Source of the DNA: JAQBFJ01 sp032123435
Lineage (GTDB): Bacteria > Verrucomicrobiota > Kiritimatiellia > UBA8416 > JAQBFJ01
Direction: 5' to 3'
Length of the DNA stretch: 8,169 bases
Assembly: GCA_032123435.1 (NCBI GenBank)
Contig: JAQBFJ010000097.1
Location: 1 to 8,169, forward strand
In this document: positions 7,433 to 8,169 of the stretch, one piece after another
Position numbering within the stretch: position 1 is the first letter of the stretch
How the letters are laid out: each line of letters begins with the position of its first letter
Translations under genes and position numbers: made by a program
The notes under the pieces: model-generated
Database searches by the model: none
Told to the model about the DNA's origin: nothing
What the model saw: the letters and a program-made list of their open reading frames with translations, nothing else

Positions 7433-7610
7433 ACCGTAAGTCGTAACAGACAACTATCTCTGAACCTCGCGAACGAGGTGGGAACTTTAGTCGACGATAA
7501 ATGCTTCCCCTCTAAGGAGGCTTGCATTCACTACCGCATTCAAATCCCCATATACTTGGTATTGGGTCAGAGATTCGTGCCCGTAAGCGAACAAGGCAGG
7601 GTATTTTTTT
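7419..7610 (-). ncRNA. ssrS: 6S RNA
   Basis: 6S RNA mimics an open promoter and sequesters the housekeeping RNA polymerase holoenzyme. On the minus strand the 5' part reads TGTTCGCTTACGGGC and then CTCTGACCCAATA, aligning with TGTTCGCAAGCGGGC and CCCTGAGCCGATA of E. coli 6S. A 12-bp closing helix pairs 7610-7599 with 7431-7420 and continues inward as CCCTGCC with GGTGGGG. ATCTCTGA (7574-7567) pairs with TCAGAGAT (7463-7456) beside the central bubble. The 3' side of the bubble has the expected small hairpin, CCTCG-TTCG-CGAGG (7478-7465). The apical arm has GAATGC/GCATTT and CCTC-CTTA-GAGG (7520-7509). Length is about 192 nt, as usual. Neighbouring rarA and the cyclo-ligase gene match known 6S synteny in Bacillus and gammaproteobacteria. 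Exact ends are estimated from the closing helix; no clear sigma-70-type promoter was found. Confidence 0.9.
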
Positions 7611-7626
7611 CCAAAGGGAAAAAAAT
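7603..7626. repeat. Perfect 10-bp inverted repeat at the 6S 5' boundary
   Basis: ATTTTTTTCC, a 4-nt loop (AAAG on plus, CTTT on minus) and GGAAAAAAAT form an uninterrupted 10-bp hairpin. One arm is the first bases of 6S RNA, which also pair with the 6S 3' U-tract. No T-run follows the stem on either strand, so it is not a classical terminator. Confidence 0.6.
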
Positions 7627-7850
7627 GTATCCGTTTGTTAAAGAACAATGTTTACGTCTACTAATTACATCGAAAAGGAACAAACTGAAGATTGCAACAG
7701 TCAGTGCCAACAAACTATATATCGCAAATCCGAAACCTGATGTCAACATTATTGCAACAACAAATCCCGGAATTATATCTTTCAAACAATTGTTCATGGA
7801 TTCGCTCAGACAATCCTTGCCATGCCCGCAGTAGTCTTACCGCTGACGAT
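7611..7850. other. Intergenic region between pheT and 6S RNA, with a doubtful hydrophobic ORF
   Basis: This AT-rich 240-nt stretch should hold the 6S promoter and the pheT transcript end. I see no convincing promoter: TACATT at 7629-7624 lies at -10 distance from the 6S 5' end, but no matching -35 hexamer is present. TTGTT-CTTT-AACAA (7648-7635, minus) is a small palindrome. A minus-strand ORF from ATG 7797 to 7567 encodes 76 aa with a hydrophobic stretch (IIPGFVVAIMLTSGFGF onward for about 38 residues) followed by SRRK. It has no well-spaced ribosome site, and its 3' end runs into 6S RNA. T-rich DNA readily gives such hydrophobic readings, so I do not call it a gene. No zapA, which often neighbours pheT or 6S, fits here. 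Confidence 0.5.
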
Positions 7851-8168
7851 TTAACTTTCTCTAATTTGTACGTTTAGTTCTTTTTTTAAAGCAGTTTTGA
7901 CTGTCTCATGATACTTGTTAGCATCATCATCAGTCAAAGTTCTGCATAGGGATCGATAGGTCAGGGAATAAGCAAAACTTTTTCGTCTGTCCCCGATCTC
8001 CTTAGTCTTAAAGATATCAAATAACTCAATTTTTGTCAAATCAACAGTCGCTGATTTTTTTATCACATCAACTATGTTTTCATGTGTAATGGCATCGTCA
8101 ACAAGCATCGATATATCCCGCGTTATGGCCGGGTATATTGGTATCGGCTTGATAACGGGTGCCGCAAA
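7851..8168 (-). CDS. pheT: Phenylalanine--tRNA ligase beta subunit, C-terminal end only (cut by window edge)
   Basis: The visible 105 residues are the ferredoxin-fold anticodon-binding domain that ends PheT, the beta subunit of the alpha2-beta2 enzyme that charges tRNA-Phe. The frame is open to the window edge and begins FAAPVIKPIPIYPAITRDIS, matching the family pattern of Pro-Ala-x-x-Arg-Asp before the first strand. Next come IELFDIF at about 64-70 and RRKSFAYSLTYRS, matching the usual LFDvY and GKKSLAlrltfr segments. LTDDDANKYHETVKTALKKELNVQIR then resembles the closing helix and strand. It ends normally with RES and a TAA stop. The first ATG inside this fragment (8108) is internal and is not the start. 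It lies 240 nt upstream of 6S RNA on the same strand, so cotranscription is possible but not shown. Confidence 0.93.
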   Translation of the reverse strand, partial: FAAPVIKPIPIYPAITRDISMLVDDAITHENIVDVIKKSATVDLTKIELFDIFKTKEIGDRRKSFAYSLTYRSLCRTLTDDDANKYHETVKTALKKELNVQIRES

Positions 8169-8169
8169 A

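Noticed and set aside
7408..7527. Upstream extension of the rarA frame to a start at 7527, giving a 514-aa protein
   Set aside because: The extra 40 residues have no RarA similarity and are translated from the 3' half of the 6S RNA gene. ATG 7407 has a ribosome site and gives the family N-terminus MDLFE.
7603..7626. The 24-bp A/T hairpin as an intrinsic terminator for pheT
   Set aside because: No T-run follows the stem on either strand, and one arm belongs to the 6S 5' end.
7567..7797. 76-aa hydrophobic minus-strand ORF as a membrane protein gene
   Set aside because: It has no suitably spaced ribosome site, it ends within 6S RNA, and T-rich sequence explains its hydrophobicity. Kept only as a finding.
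7478..7834. 118-aa plus-strand ORF across the 6S gene
   Set aside because: It is antisense to the structured 6S RNA, with no recognisable motif and no neighbouring plus-strand gene.

Overview
The window reads as a chromosomal housekeeping segment of a Gram-negative-type bacterium with moderate GC. The DUF4838-family gene and the order of the minus-strand genes suggest the Planctomycetota-Verrucomicrobiota-Lentisphaerota (PVC) group or a near relative. That placement is inference, because no rRNA or marker phylogeny can be run here.

Layout. On the plus strand, 3-1301 is the 3' part of a DUF4838-type protein that enters from the left edge. It converges on a long minus-strand block. In transcription order (right to left) that block is: the C-terminal end of pheT (8168-7851), a 240-nt intergenic stretch, a 6S RNA (7610-7419), rarA (7407-5983), a 5-formyltetrahydrofolate cyclo-ligase gene (5990-5418), rny (5402-3846), a ymdB-like phosphodiesterase gene (3788-3006), xseA (2990-1719) and xseB (1662-1345). 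Genes from rarA to xseB are separated by at most 57 nt or overlap by 8 nt, so they look like one transcription unit. A weak terminator and a TCCTG repeat ladder lie at the convergent junction with the plus-strand gene.

How the parts fit. 6S RNA binds the housekeeping RNA polymerase holoenzyme. RarA acts at stalled forks, RNase Y and the YmdB-like enzyme belong to RNA turnover and nucleotide signalling, XseAB degrades single-stranded DNA, and the cyclo-ligase recycles folate. The 6S RNA ends only about 12 nt before the rarA start codon, so its U-tract is effectively the operon leader. Read-through or processing of 6S would therefore set expression of the six genes, including the RNase Y gene.

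I see no CRISPR array, insertion sequence, tRNA or phage gene, and no clearly new multi-gene system. The items most worth a second look are the 6S RNA and its predicted pRNA, a perfect 24-bp hairpin at its 5' boundary that competes with the 6S closing helix, the 9-nt-phased TCCTG ladder, and an Asn-to-Asp change in the YmdB metal site.
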